Positions 20,731 to 32,654 of a stretch of 64,000 bases of DNA are shown here, in pieces (within the stretch, counting starts at the first letter, position 1; every line of letters starts with the position of its first letter). A model generated the notes under the pieces. That model searched no databases. It saw only the letters and a list, made by a program, of their open reading frames with translations, and had not been told where the DNA came from. Both the position numbers and the translations under genes were made by a program. The DNA lies in assembly GCF_000003815.2 (NCBI RefSeq), contig NC_049985.1:16500119-16564118 (forward strand), read 5' to 3'. The stretch is from Branchiostoma floridae. Its lineage: Eukaryota > Chordata > Leptocardii > Amphioxiformes > Branchiostomatidae.

Positions 20731-20946
20731 TACTGTAAATGCATTTAAGTTCGCGGGGATTTAATTTCGCGGTTGCGGGAAAAAGGACTTTTCGCGGTGG
20801 TTTTAATTTCGCGGTAACGCGTTAGACTGTGCACAGTCTAATACCATAATAGAAAAATGTTTGCGGTGGATTCATGTTCGCGGTGAAGTGGTCACCGCGA
20901 AAACCGCGAACATCAATCCACCGCGAACATTTCTGCATTTACAGTA
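20731..20946. mobile_element. MITE family D, copy 1 (TA target)
   Basis: Begins TACTGTAAATGCATTTAAG and ends with the inverted TTCTGCATTTACAGTA. The inside repeats ttcgcggtgg and its complement several times. The TA at each end is the likely target duplication. Second copy at 32655-32864. Confidence 0.88.
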
Positions 20947-21265
20947 TGCAATTAGCCCTCGGGCATGTTTTTGTAGATGACCAACTTATTGCTGCAATAT
21001 TAAATCCCAGTACCAAACCTTGACAGTGAAACCTCGCCAAACGAGTGATGGCCAGGTTCACATTCAGGAAAGCACTGGTATGATTTGGCACAGGAGCTAT
21101 AAAAAGCACACGGCAGGATGTGTAAAAGCACCGAACCACCGGTAATGATCATGTATTCATCTGTGAGGTCGACCCTGGTTTTCCAGGCACAGTAAAAGGG
21201 AGCACGACCGGGAAAACATGTTTGCATAGAAGCAACAAGTCCACATAGAAAGTACGTCGATGTAG

Positions 21266-21390
21266 GTTAGACATCCAGGTAATAAGATACGCCAAAAAGT
21301 AGTTACTCAAGCAACTGGATATGGTTTTGGAAACGGCCAGACGTTTTGGATTGTATCCACTATCCTTCGTCAGTGACACTGAAGTGATCT
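21266..21390 (-). mobile_element. Fragment of a hairpin-bearing retroelement-like repeat
   Basis: Contains gttagacatccaggtaataag, which recurs at 60073 and, inverted, at about 55557-55580. On the minus strand it has ctgacgaaggatagtggata...caaaacgtct, the same CTGANGAAG...AAACGTC layout seen in the long inverted repeats at 27.1 and 54.7 kb. No coding capacity. Confidence 0.5.
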
Positions 21391-21418
21391 GGAAGAAACG
21401 GATCACATAGAAAGTAGC

Positions 21419-21432
21419 CCCCCCCCCCCCCC
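21419..21432. repeat. Poly(C) tract, 14 nt
   Basis: Uninterrupted run of 14 C. A poly(G) run of 14 is found at 28994-29007. Confidence 0.9.
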
Positions 21433-22507
21433 ACTAGATTTCGTGGAATTTTTTTAGAAAGTTCAAAGCGTAATCACTAAATACATGTATACAAAATTTT
21501 CATCATCTCTACGAATTTGTCTTTTCTAATAATAATGTTTAGTGACTCAAAAAAAGTACAGCGACTTTTTAAGGTCTTCTCATCCATATATAAACAAGTG
21601 GACACAAAAAGAGTAACAAACAGATATATGGAGATATCAACGTCTTCAGTTTACAGTATCGTTTGCACTTCTGGTTCTAAGGTTTAAACATTCTTTGTGA
21701 CGTGCTTATAAAGAACATACGTGTCACATGCTTTGAACTCAGTCCTAGAATGTTACCTATAGGATGGAATGTATTGAATCCTTTTGAACAAGCAGAAGTA
21801 ACGATGAACAGCTGTGTGCGTTTATCGTCATATCGTGAACAATTCATGATAAATATCATGGTGGTTGTAAAAGAACACACGTGTCACGGGTATGAGCATT
21901 CCATGGTCATGGATCAAGCTCTTCTAATGGAAAGATATGAATTGTTAAACCAGAAATGATTGCTACGAAATAGCTATTATTTCCCCACATCGCTTCAATC
22001 CGTAGGTTCTATACGGACCATAATGTCAATCCGCCAGTCGTGACTCAACGTTATTTGGTTAGGTCCCGGCACATCATTACCAACTGTGCCGTGGAAATCG
22101 GTTTACCGTTAGTATTATCCGTTTCCATGGTCTGCGTATGCAAGGTCATTCTAGATAGATTTAACATGAAAATGGAATTCAGAAAAAAATTGATTTCTCT
22201 GATGGTGTCTGCTTAACACAGCACGTGGCGTCTTGGCTTGAAATATTGGATGGTTAAAGCTAGGCAGTTACAAACTGTTTTTAATAATGAAATAGTAACA
22301 AAAACTTGTTGCATTCAATACAATGTAAATGCTGAAGATTATATTGACAAGTAAATCATGATGATGATAGGAATCATGATAACGACAAGCGTAACTACGG
22401 TTATCACGATGATTACATGTATCATTGCGTAGCGTGTACGAAGACAAGCCATGACCACCAGTACCGCCCACCAAGCTTGGGTACCATCCTTCGAAGTAAC
22501 CATTAAT

Positions 22508-22557
22508 GGTTCGATCTTTTCGCTTGCTAACCACATAACAAGCGAAAAGATTGAACC
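22508..22557. repeat. 19-bp hairpin
   Basis: The arms ggttcgatcttttcgcttg (22508-22526) and caagcgaaaagattgaacc (22539-22557) pair at 18 of 19 positions around a 12-base loop. No flanking duplication or family copy was seen. Possible structured RNA, binding site or small palindromic insertion. Confidence 0.8.
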
Positions 22558-23469
22558 ACCCAGTCTTGCTTCCATCCACACTATTTCCTACTGGTAACTC
22601 AATTTGTCACATTATTTCACTGATATTAACGAGTCACAAATGTGAGGAACGATTGGTTCACATTTCCTCACAACCATTGTTTGTACTACAAGAATAATCA
22701 TTGAAGGGCTTTGAAAAACGGTTTCCTGCTATGTAGCAACATCGATTTGAATCACCAGAGGACTAGGGAATAAAATTAGTGATAGATTAGCGACAACGAT
22801 GAAAGTCGGTTTAGGAGAGCTCTATCCCAGGCTTTTCAAGTCGTAACTATTTGTCATGATGTTACAAAATTAGGCAGAACGCCTCCTATAGGGTAGAGAG
22901 TGACAAGGTAGTTTTGGGCCGACCAACTCCTCTGGTGTATCTGTCTATATGGGCAATCAATTTCTACTTTTTTCCAGCGACATGTGGAGCCTGGTAAAGG
23001 CTAGTTTTCCTGATAGAATTATTCGTCGTGGAAACTGTAACGAATATGTAACCGATATCCTAGGGCATGCCCTGACACGACAAATATTATATAAAAGACT
23101 TTACATAAGCGTGACGTGCCAAATTATTGTCAATTTCCTTACTAAAGGTTTTCCCGCCCGAACCGTCATTCAAAGTTCATCTATCTAACCTTGCCGGCCC
23201 ATTTCGGCGTCGCGGGCACCAATTAGCGTTTATTCCAACGAGCTAGTAGAAGGTATGAATGGAATAAAACCGATAATGGAGGCAAGCCACATCTTCAATG
23301 ACAGCACATGAAAAGGGCGGCAAATTGGACACAAACCCTGTTTCTAATACGTTGCCATGGCAACATAATTGCCTTGCCTGTCAGGACTGTACTCCCCCCT
23401 AACAAGCTGATTCATCCTTCCCTTTTGTTTGATGCGTTCCTTATCGCATTTGTAGGCCTTCTTTGAAAT

Positions 23470-23571
23470 NNNNNNNNNNNNNNNNNNNNNNNNNNNNNNN
23501 NNNNNNNNNNNNNNNNNNNNNNNNNNNNNNNNNNNNNNNNNNNNNNNNNNNNNNNNNNNNNNNNNNNNNNN
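23470..23571. other. Assembly gap (102 N)
   Basis: Run of N in intergenic DNA. Confidence 0.95.
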
Positions 23572-24649
23572 GCGGCAAGGTTGCACGTTAATGGCTCGCG
23601 CGGTATTCAGTAGACGTCAGCAGTCGTTTTTGTAGTCCAATCGTTCCGCAAAGATCAGACCATTTCGATCGAGACAAATCTATTCACGTTGAGTCGGGAT
23701 CAGAACGACAGTCTTGTGAAAGAAGATCGCCATGAAAGTGGTTTATCTTGTCTGAGACAGGCTTCCGCGGATATTGTTAACAGTTTGAGAGACAAGTTTT
23801 TCAGTTAGGCTTTGCACTTTTTTCTAGAAAGGATAAGAGGTTGTCTGGTAATGCTACGGTCCCATTTGACAAAAGAGGGCTCCTCTGGGTAGTTTACGTC
23901 TTTTTTTTCTGACATTTAAGTAGCCTCGTGGGACAACATGCAGCTACCTGGCTATTTTTAGGCACGGACGGGCCCCCATGAGTTTTTTTTTAACTCGCAC
24001 TTAAAATCAAACCGGGACCCGGTGACAAATAAACGCCGTGACCTTATCACCCATAAGTATCCCCGCTGTTTCCAGCATTCCACCGGGACAAATCAGTTTT
24101 GACTTCAGAACCGTACGGGATACACCCTCTAGGGGCACCACTGCAAAGCCAAATGGGGCGGTAGGATAACTCAAACGTTGTTGCTACTGAAGCCAGCTTC
24201 GCCCCCACCAACTCCCGCCCACTAAGCCACTGCTGTTGCAATTGAAAAAAATAGATGAATCCCCTGTAGGTGTGATTAACAACATGAATGCAGATGTCTT
24301 TGAAGTATTGCGGGATGCAACGTCTGATCACCATATTTGGCTACTTAGCAGTCTAATTATACGAAAGCAGGAAGTAGGGTTGTCACAAATGATGCCCATG
24401 ACACGCTTTTACATGCAGAGCTAGAGCTAGAATAAAATGGCGGTCCCAAGCAAAAGGTACAGTGTGTATTAAATTTTAAGCTGTGGAAAGTATGTAAAAA
24501 GCAACATGATTTTAAAAGAATCTGAAAGCAGAATCAAATGACATGATGTTTGCTTATATGTGGAAGAAGTCAAGACATAAACAGTCTGTCAGAACGGTAT
24601 GTTGTGAGGAAAATGACGCTTTGCCAAATAGAATATTTTCTACAATACA

Positions 24650-24750
24650 TACTACCATCTCCCAGTTACCAACTAATTGGGAGTGATCAACCGTGAGGAT
24701 ACTTCATAGGTACCTGTTGAGCTACAGGGACATCCCTGGGAAGGGCATCT
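24650..24750 (-). mobile_element. tRNA-derived SINE head, copy 2
   Basis: On the minus strand: gggatgtccctgtagctcaa followed by caggtacc and tcctcacggttgatc, then caattagttggtaactggga, matching the head of the SINE at 16400-16672. Confidence 0.7.
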
Positions 24751-24932
24751 TGCCTATTCTTGGTTGGGGTTTTATTCGTCTTTCGGAGGGAACGTATACG
24801 TAGGTGTTCCAGGAGGTGTCTCAATCCCGTCAACGGTGAAGGGCTAACAACCATTCCCTGTAGAGATATACCCTGCTGTGGAGACAGCATGAGAACTGTA
24901 TGCCACTAGGCACTACATAATGGCACACTGAC

Positions 24933-25241
24933 TTAATTTTATGGATGACATCCTCTGCAGACCCCAAAACTGATGCGCGGGGGCGAAAAAAAAGAAGAAA
25001 AATACAGCAAAAAGGCAGTGATTTCCGTACAATTTTTCCCATGCTTAGTTGTCTTATGTTCACCTCCAGTAAGACNNNNNNNNNNNNNNNNNNNNNNNNN
25101 NNNNNNNNNNNNNNNNNNNNNNNNNNNNNNNNNNNNNNNNNNNNNNNNNNNNNNNNNNNNNNNNNNNNNNNNNNNCTACATTTCTTTTGGAGACAGGCGA
25201 AAATCGATGCGTGCACGGATGTTATCCATAATAAAATCAAG
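24933..25241. mobile_element. MITE family H, copy 1, with central gap
   Basis: The left arm (ttttatggatgacatcctct...aactgatgcgcg) and the right arm (cgatgcgtgcacggatgttatcc...) are inverted copies. The centre is a 100-N gap (25076-25175). A second copy is at 45919-46278. It ends about 135 bp before the MARCH-type gene start and so lies within its likely promoter. Confidence 0.75.
25076..25175. other. Assembly gap (100 N)
   Basis: Lies at the centre of an inverted-repeat element. Confidence 0.95.
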
Positions 25242-25362
25242 TAGGTGTGATGAACAACAAGGACGACGTGTTGTCATCTCAGAACACTGGACACACGATG
25301 CAGTAATTTACATGTTACCCATTCAGGTTGAGCAACCGGGTTGGCTGACAATAGAATCCAAG

Positions 25363-25376
25363 CGGAAGTGACGTCA
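25363..25376 (+). promoter_or_regulatory. Composite ETS plus CRE site at the RING-CH gene start
   Basis: cggaagtgacgtca combines an ETS core (GGAAGT) with a full palindromic cAMP-response element (TGACGTCA, 25369-25376) whose last base is the first base of the start codon. Such composites usually mark core promoters. If transcription starts here, the first ATG would be very close to the cap and the in-frame ATG at 25448 could be used. Confidence 0.55.
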
Positions 25377-28300
25377 TGTACGACGCGGAAGATACCACTG
25401 ATGTACGGGTGGTGGAGGGACAGCAGGGATCGCAGAAACGGAGCAGCATGTCGGCATTTTATGGAATCAAGGAAACGGCAGACGTGGTAAGAATAGGTCT
25501 ATTACCTACGTAACGTTATACGTTCAACAATGACCAATTGGCATACGTAATACATCAGTAACCCCTTTCGAAAACAAACTACAGATGTCTACATTTTGCA
25601 ATATAGAATTTTGGTTCGAAGCAACCTAAGCAATGTTATATCGTTGAAAGTGAAAATAATCTGGATAAGCCATCTGTATAATATTGATATTTAATGCACT
25701 ATTTTGGTACATTTACATCATTATTTCATAAATTGAACCGATTCAAACAGCGCAGAAACAAGTCGCACGTGGATTCCTGATCAAGACCTAATATCTTGGG
25801 GTTCCAAATAATATGGAATATCCTCGTGCGACTTGTCTCTGGGCAGTAAATCTTTTCAATCTTAAATAGACTGCCTTAGCCAGAATATTTCCACTTTTAA
25901 CGCTGTAATATTGCTTAGTTTGCCTTTAACGTCAACGGAGGTTGAAAGAGGGAATTCCGTAACATTGTATCAGCAGCCACTTGTATGCAAGATGAGATGC
26001 TGAGAATGAAAAAAAAAACCCTCAGTATTATGAAAATCGAAATTCTTTCCACCAAAGAAATTACATGTATTTCATTTTGCAGTCGGACTTCGCTTACGTT
26101 CGGCCATATTCGCCGGAATCTACGTCATCCTCGGTAAATGCCGAAATATGCCGCATATGTCTCGAAGGTCGACGAGCCGGATTTCTCGCCCGACCCTGCC
26201 GATGTAACGGAACGAGCGCGTTTGTTCACCTGCCTTGTCTGAAGGAGTGGCTTCTCAAGTCCAACTCCTCCAGGTGTGAGCTATGTAGGTTCAAGTTCAA
26301 GACCAGGAGAAGATGGAAACCACTCAGGGAGGTGGGTGGATGTGTTACAGTAAGCCTAGCCCATCAACGTCATATCACGGAGGTTATGCAGTGGTTTTGC
26401 TGATGCATATAGAAAATATTTAACTTCGACAGCACAACCAAACCAAAAATAATACCTTCCCGTGAATTAGTAGATTCTTCCATTGACCTCATGGCCTGGT
26501 ATGTCTGCCATTTTTTTTACAACTACTATAGCTAGTTATACCACACAAAGACCAAATACAATACCTCCCCATAAACAAGTAGTTTCTTCCATTGACCACG
26601 TGACCTGGTATGTCTGTCATTTTTTTATAAACCACAAGCTTCTACCATCTATGAACTCCTGTTACTGTCGTAAGTATGACTTTTGCTGTGATAACAGTTC
26701 AGCTCCTGTCCAACCGCAGTATTCCCAGAAGGAGGTTCTAGCCGCTATGATTGACAAATTCAAAATCACCACAAACACCCAGACACACTGAAAACAAAAT
26801 TCTTCGCACACAAAGACAACATATAGGTGATCGTCCATCTTGTTCTGTCAGTGGGTCCTGTTTAACCTGTCCCCGGAGAACGTGACGTACCTGAAGATCA
26901 TCATCGTCATCACAGTCCTGCTGCTGCTCTTCACGCTGACAGGAGTGTACCTGTGCTCTGACGTCAGCACCAAGGGACGAGACATCAAACAACAAGACGT
27001 GCCGGCATGGAAAGTCATGAGTAAGTAACTAAGTTGTTCCTGCCGAAATAATTTCATCAGGTTGGTAGAATATAGGCTATAGGAGAATACTTGTACACGA
27101 CCGGGTTGAACTTACTTGCTTACGTTTGGGTGTCTATCCGACACCTTCCTCAGAGCCTCTGACTGGAGTTCTGCTTCTCGATCGCCGCTATATATAGGCG
27201 ATGAAGGTGGCGCTTTTGCTGCGAGAACACTATCCCAAACTTGGTCAAGTTTGTATCCCCGCTCGTTCATATAGCGGCGAGAAGCAGAACTCCAGTAAGA
27301 AGCTCTGAGGAAGGTGTCTGATAGACACCGAAACGTAAGCAAGTAAGTTTAACCTGGTTGTGTACAATACAAGAATTCTCCTATATCCTAAGTTGTTCCT
27401 GGTTCCAAACTGGTAATCATGGGTAGGGCATCTCGGTTGGGTCTGCACACTTTTCTTGAAATGAAATGAGTAGAAATGAAATGGGGGTCCTAAGTTCGAG
27501 GAGGTGCCTGGGCACGCCAACGAGCAGGGCTCGAAATACCACATGCATATGCAAGTCTTTGCTTGTAGAATTGGTGTGGTGCAAGCATTCTCAGACCATT
27601 CTTGCACCAGATTAGAAAAAGTTTACACGCACCAAGAATGATGCTACCTGTCCTTTCAAGGTAAAAAAATAACCCTGATCACATATACACCTGTAAATTT
27701 TCAGAAGAGGTGATATGGGCTAGGGTTGATAATCCACTACTTAAGGTTGTGCAAGTAAATTTCGTTTGGTGCAAGTGACACTGCAAGTTGACCCCAAAAT
27801 GTATTTCGAGTCTTGAAGAGGAAGGTCTAGCAACCCTCTCTGTAACTTTGAAAATATACCCTGCTCCGGAAACAGCAACATTTTGCCCTGTGTGCCACCA
27901 GCTATAGACACAACAAGGGTCTGTACGATTGTAGAATCTGACCGGTCACAGCAAGTACGAAAGTCCATGTTTTGGGTCATCTCAATACATCATAAGTTAA
28001 AGTTACATGTAACTGCAAGTGTCAATATAAGTGGAAATCTTTAGATTCAGAATAGTATTCGCGTTTCATCTAGGCGTTGACGTTGTGTACTATTATGTAA
28101 TATGGTTGCGTGCCTGCTACAGCTGTCAATTATATAAAATTTGTCAATACAATTCGAGCAGAGATGAGAAACAAATTTAGACGAGAGGATAAAGCTTGCG
28201 TTCATTGCAGAAACGCCTGGAAATCTTATTACATCGCAAACTTTCCTTCACACCAACTGAGAACATTGGTACGGCACTTTTATCCAATATTGTGTAAGTC

Positions 28301-31025
28301 CTTGATTTGACTCCTGCAGCGTGTATATGCATGTTTACTGCTATAAAGCCTCCGGCTGGTTACTTTGTAGTCTTTGCAAGCAAAATAAGATCAAAGAATT
28401 TCCTTTCCACACATCCTTAGTAGAAAATAACGAAGTGCCTGCGGGTTTGGGATGGAAGAGAAGGAGTTGTTTGGGTACAAATTAAAGCTTGTTATCCTCA
28501 TCTTGAAAGGCCATCCGGAATCATTTTTTTCCTCCTTTGATTCATATATCATGGCAATTATGGCACATTATTATTTTAACATTTCAAAGAGCACAGGAAA
28601 TTTCCTGAGGATATCTATATGGATACGACGAATGAGATGAAAACATGCGTTGAAACTTCAAAGGGTTACGTAAAGTTAGCCCGTTTGAAGCGATTTAGAG
28701 CGCCGTGTATATGCGTCTTGTCTGGGGGCAGGCAACGGGAAAGATTGGTGGATGATAAATAGCTAGCAGAGAATGCATGGATATGCGACTGAAATATCAA
28801 GAAAAACAGAAAACCCGAAAAAAATGGAGAAAACTGGTGGTTTGCAGATATTCTATGGTGCCCTAACGGTCAAATAGTTAGACTAAGGGAGATGTGCCTG
28901 TTTAGGGTTGTAAGATTTATCTCTCCACTTTTTTAATATTATAGTGTGTACAAACTAAGGGCTATACTCATATAACGTCTGTTTGTGTGTGTTGGGGGGG
29001 GGGGGGGCTTACAGCGCCGTCTATATGTCTACGATACCTATGCAATGAAAAGATATAATAGTATGAAATGGACTAACGACCAATGATTGTAATCATCTTT
29101 CATGGACCAATTGATTGACTGATTGCTTGTCGAAGAAGAACTGCCTCTCCTTTCAAATATTAGTCTTACTCTGAAGCATGTGTAGCGCAGATGGCACGAG
29201 TATTCTTTGAACTCTCCCTAATTACGCTGCCAGACGGTCGGGCTAGCGGAAGGGACCTGACATTCTCCTAATTGCAAGGAGTGGCAGCCTGTTAATAACA
29301 CATGAGCTACCTCAAAGGAGCTCGTGGCTTGCCGCGTGAGCTGCATGAAGGCTGTATTAGCTTAATCTCCAAGCAGATCCTACAGTAGCATGAAATAGTA
29401 TCAGAAGCTGGCAGAGGAGTGAAGTCGGCCTAGGAGTGTGTTTGGCTACCAATGTCCGTCTGACTCCCTTTGGCCGGCTATACTCCTTGGCCAGCTTTGA
29501 TACTATTCTATGGCACCTTAGGATGGTCTAGGATCTGCTTGGTGATTAGTGCAAGGTGGCATCGGGCAATTCAAGATATTCACTTATGCCAAAACGTACT
29601 TTAAATTTATCAGTGTAAAGTGTAAGTTATATGTAAAAATAAAAAAAAGAATATTGAATATAAATATAAATAGATATAAAAATATATAATATATGAAAAA
29701 GAATATTTCAATTGAACCTCAGATGTTTTCTGGGACACTCTAAGCGCCCTAGTTAGCAGCTGTATGCTACATGTGTGCAGTTGATCACAGGTTTGCCCTA
29801 TGTTTGCTGTTTTGCCTGCCACGGTGTTTATTTGCTCATGGATGCATCATGCTAAGGCAGAAGTGTATAATGAAGGAAATGGGTGTTATCATTTTGATTG
29901 GAAGGGGTGTTTTGGTGATGCTATGAGGCATGAAAAAATTAGTGTAATGCCCTTCTTTGAAAATGAGTGAATGGGTCAAGATCGTCATAATGCTTATTTA
30001 GCTAGTTATAATAGATGCTAATAATGCAAATAGGATCCGATATGCATAATTGATGAGAAAGTGCCATTAGGCCATAGTGGTAAGTGGCGGGAGTTCGATA
30101 CTTGCAATATTTCTAAGTTCATTATAAGGTCAACATGATCAAACGAAATTATGCAAATCATCGCAGCATTTGCATGACTGAGAAAATAGTACAATAGGCT
30201 TGATTACCTTTGCCTATGTTGTACCTAATTCTTATGAGTAATGAGAAAATGCTTTAATCTCGTGGTAAATGACAGGAATTTCTTACTTTTGGAATTTGGA
30301 AGTCATGTACAGGTGAACATCATTGATCATTAATTATACAAATGAGGACCCCATTTGCATGAGTTAGAAAAAATGCAATTAAGATTGATATGTAAGAAAG
30401 TAAGAATGGAAGAAAGAAGTGGTGTAGGTTTGGGCTAGGAGCTTGCTCTTGATTAGTTCAAGGGGCATAGCAGAACAAACAAATAACGAACTTTTCTTCT
30501 GCCTCAGGTATATCAGTGCTGTCGCTGTGCTCCGGCGCGCTGTACGTGATCGGGTGCCTGTACTGCTGTTGCCGCTGCGGAGGCGTCTGGCGCGAGTGGA
30601 CGGCCAAGAACCAGACCATGACGATCCTGCTTCCCCGCAGAGTCATCGCCGCCTGGTCGGAACCCGGCCAATACTTCACCAGCTACAGCGAGCTGAAGAG
30701 ACCCCGGGCAGAAAAGCAGTCCCCACGACACGCTCTGAATGACGACACACCGCAGGGCGCCATGGGTAATGACGTCACGAGCGCTGAACAAGATGGCGAC
30801 CGCCCTGGTTCGTCCGCATCGGTAACGGTGAGCAGCTCGTGCGGATGGACGCGGGTACGGCGCCCAACCTTCATCAGCAGAAGCAATAACTCCATCCTGG
30901 CCCGCTACTTCGGCAGAAGCAGGTCTCCTTCCGTAACGCCAGAGTTGACAGAGCTTGATGACGTCACAGATGTAAGTCGTATAGAATTACCGACGGAGAC
31001 TGTCATTGACATGGGAATATTGTAG
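25376..31025 (+). CDS. RING-CH (MARCH-family) membrane E3 ubiquitin ligase, complete
   Basis: Four exons join in frame: 25376-25486, 26083-26331, 26852-27020, 30508-31025 (1047 nt, 348 residues, TAG at 31023-31025). An in-frame TAG precedes the ATG. Residues 60-105 are a C4HC3 RING-CH domain: C60, C63 (CRIC), C76, C78 (PCRC), H86, C89 (HLPCLKEW), C102, C105 (CELC). It is followed by the KPLRE-W link typical of the family. Two membrane helices follow, about 136-154 (IIIVITVLLLLFTLTGVYL) and 178-195, then a cytoplasmic tail of about 150 residues rich in Ser, Thr and Arg. MARCH proteins ubiquitinate membrane proteins and direct their endocytosis. The RING-helix-helix order best fits the MARCHF1/8 or MARCHF2/3 branch, but the helices are too diverged to choose. 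Intron 3 (3.5 kb) contains a long inverted repeat and a MITE. Confidence 0.93.
27065..27391. mobile_element. Long inverted-repeat element in RING-CH gene intron 3
   Basis: The left arm 27065-27193 and the right arm 27270-27391 are inverted copies (for example gcttacgtttgggtgtctat versus gatagacaccgaaacgtaag). Each arm holds CTGAGGAAGGTGTC...GACACC-(G/C)AAACGT, a stem flanked by CTGANGA and GAAAC. The same layout occurs at 36.2 and 54.7 kb with different sequence. Probably derived from a Penelope-like or similar element; no ORF. Confidence 0.65.
27420..27530 (+). mobile_element. SINE fragments
   Basis: gggtagggcatctcggttgg matches the middle of the SINE at 16400-16672, and gggggtcctaagttcgagga matches the 3' core seen at 37.9 and 45.2 kb. 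Confidence 0.5.
28994..29007. repeat. Poly(G) tract, 14 nt
   Basis: Uninterrupted G run in RING-CH gene intron 3. Confidence 0.9.
29363..29548. mobile_element. MITE family C, copy 2
   Basis: Begins taatctccaagcagatccta and ends with the inverted ggatctgcttggtgatta, TA at both ends. Inside are two diverged copies of the gatactat...ggcc arms. Lies in RING-CH gene intron 3, about 0.96 kb before exon 4. Confidence 0.82.
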
Positions 31026-31594
31026 GTCTTGACCAAAAGTTTGAAACATCTATTGACCATCCATTGTTTAACAGATATTTTATAGGTACTGGAAAACCTT
31101 AAAAGAAGTTTGAATTTCATCATTCGCAAAGACCCTTAAGAGAAGCGATGTAATTTCGGGCAGTATTTGTTTCATTCTTTCAAGGAGAATAACTGAACAA
31201 AGGTTTGACGGAATTTTCTTCTGTTTAAGGTATATCTGTGTAACCTTTCTTTCATGATTGACATATGAGGCAAGATGTAAAAGTGTGGTTTAAAAGACAA
31301 CGAAACACAAAACGTAAAAGATTTCGTTTTGAATTTTGTCTAAGAGACTGCAGTTCGTTGAGCAGCATCACTGTTTACTCAGTGTTTAACACTAGTTCGC
31401 CTTTATCTGCGGCGGGGTATTTAGGGATATCAAGTCGACGGACGGTGGTTTCAAACTATAATATTTTTGAAATCTTGCAAACCCTAAAGACTTTTTTATA
31501 CCTCAGGACAGCTACGTTCAACTTGGGTAATGATTTTACGTACTAAATGTTTCGTGTATATGTTGTATTAAGCCCATTTGGGTAAGAACGTGCG

Positions 31595-31600
31595 AATAAA
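31595..31600 (+). terminator. Possible poly(A) signal of the RING-CH gene
   Basis: First AATAAA downstream of the stop, 570 bp away, in gcgaataaagacc followed by cattcattcat, which resembles a retroelement 3' tail. The gene may therefore use a transposon-supplied signal. Confidence 0.45.
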
Positions 31601-31762
31601 GACCATTCATTCATGTTTCCTCTGTATATAGACCACCCCGTTGATAAATGTGAACTAGCGTTGCAGCCTTAAATGGAAAGGGGCGTAATGACCATACCGT
31701 GCGGTGATGGTACCGTCAGCTTTTAGCTGACTGCGTGATGGCATCAGGTATCTGTATGACTT

Positions 31763-32088
31763 AAGCTAAGGGCACAACCCGCTGTACGTGCAAATACGTG
31801 CTGTCTACGTGCCAAAACGTGGGCAATCTTTTGGGATCCGTTAAAGTGGTAAGTACCGCCCCCGCACGCACGAACTCGTAGGGAATCCGACGGATTTTGG
31901 AGCACGCAGACACGCCGTAGAACTTTGCGTGCAGGCAAAACTTTGTGTGCCATCGGGCTGCGGATTCGCCAATACGGGTGACGCGCCTGCTCTGTACAGA
32001 CTAAACGTTTTCATAAATACGTGACGGACGTGGCCTCCCAAGAAACGTACGGACAAATTGCACGTACGGCGGGCTGTGCCCTTAGCTT
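31763..32088 (+). mobile_element. MITE family B, copy 2
   Basis: Begins aagctaagggcacaacccg and ends with the inverted cgggctgtgcccttagctt. About 326 bp, close to the copy at 51282-51612. Contains repeated acgtgc words and no gene; the 104-codon minus-strand ORF is a transposon artefact. Confidence 0.88.
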
Positions 32089-32654
32089 TATTTGTGGAAA
32101 CTTGATGTTTGTACTTATCGTATCCCATTTTTGTTCTACCGGGTTTGATGCACATGCTTTCTTATCCAGTGAATATAATAGAAGGGTACGTTAAGGAATT
32201 TCATCTTAAGTTATTCAATGACAATGTGCTGTTGATGGTCTACGTGTGCAGTACTTCGGACTTAGTATGTTACTTTGATCATATGATCAATGGATTTTTT
32301 GATGGAATGATATATTAGATGTAATTCTTATACAGAGAAAGTCTTTTTTTGTATTTGTGTCTCTATTATTGTTGTAGAAGTTTGCTTGGACGCAGTTTTA
32401 TTTGTGCCTGTGTCAATGTAAGATCCAAGAGATTTAAAACCCTGAATGTACGAAGATTCGTGCTTTGATAGCCTTTATGATGAATCTGAAATCAATTTGT
32501 GCTATTTTGGGAAACAGATTAAAGATATTTCCATGGTAATACACGCGGCGTTCTTTGTTTTTGTTCGTCTGCAGTGGGCGTCAACTATAAGGTGGGCTTT
32601 GTATACTTGGCAATTTTAGTAGTTACGTATCTATTCTCTCTAATTCAGCCTTAA

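Larger units (their letters stand above)
21433..24649. other. No gene supported; hairpin at 22508-22557 and a 102-N gap
   Basis: AT-rich DNA. Contains the assembly gap at 23470-23571 and the strong hairpin listed separately. A hydrophobic minus-strand ORF (22339-22581) overlaps the hairpin and has no homologue that I recognise. Confidence 0.5.

Noticed and set aside
22268-22581. Hydrophobic minus-strand ORFs that look like membrane proteins
   Set aside because: Two frames overlap each other and a palindrome. The hydrophobic end comes from atgatgat/taacgac-type simple text.
28857-28895. Short shared block with 49945-49992 (caaatagttagactaaggga), inverted
   Set aside because: Real dispersed repeat, but too short here to define an element or its ends.
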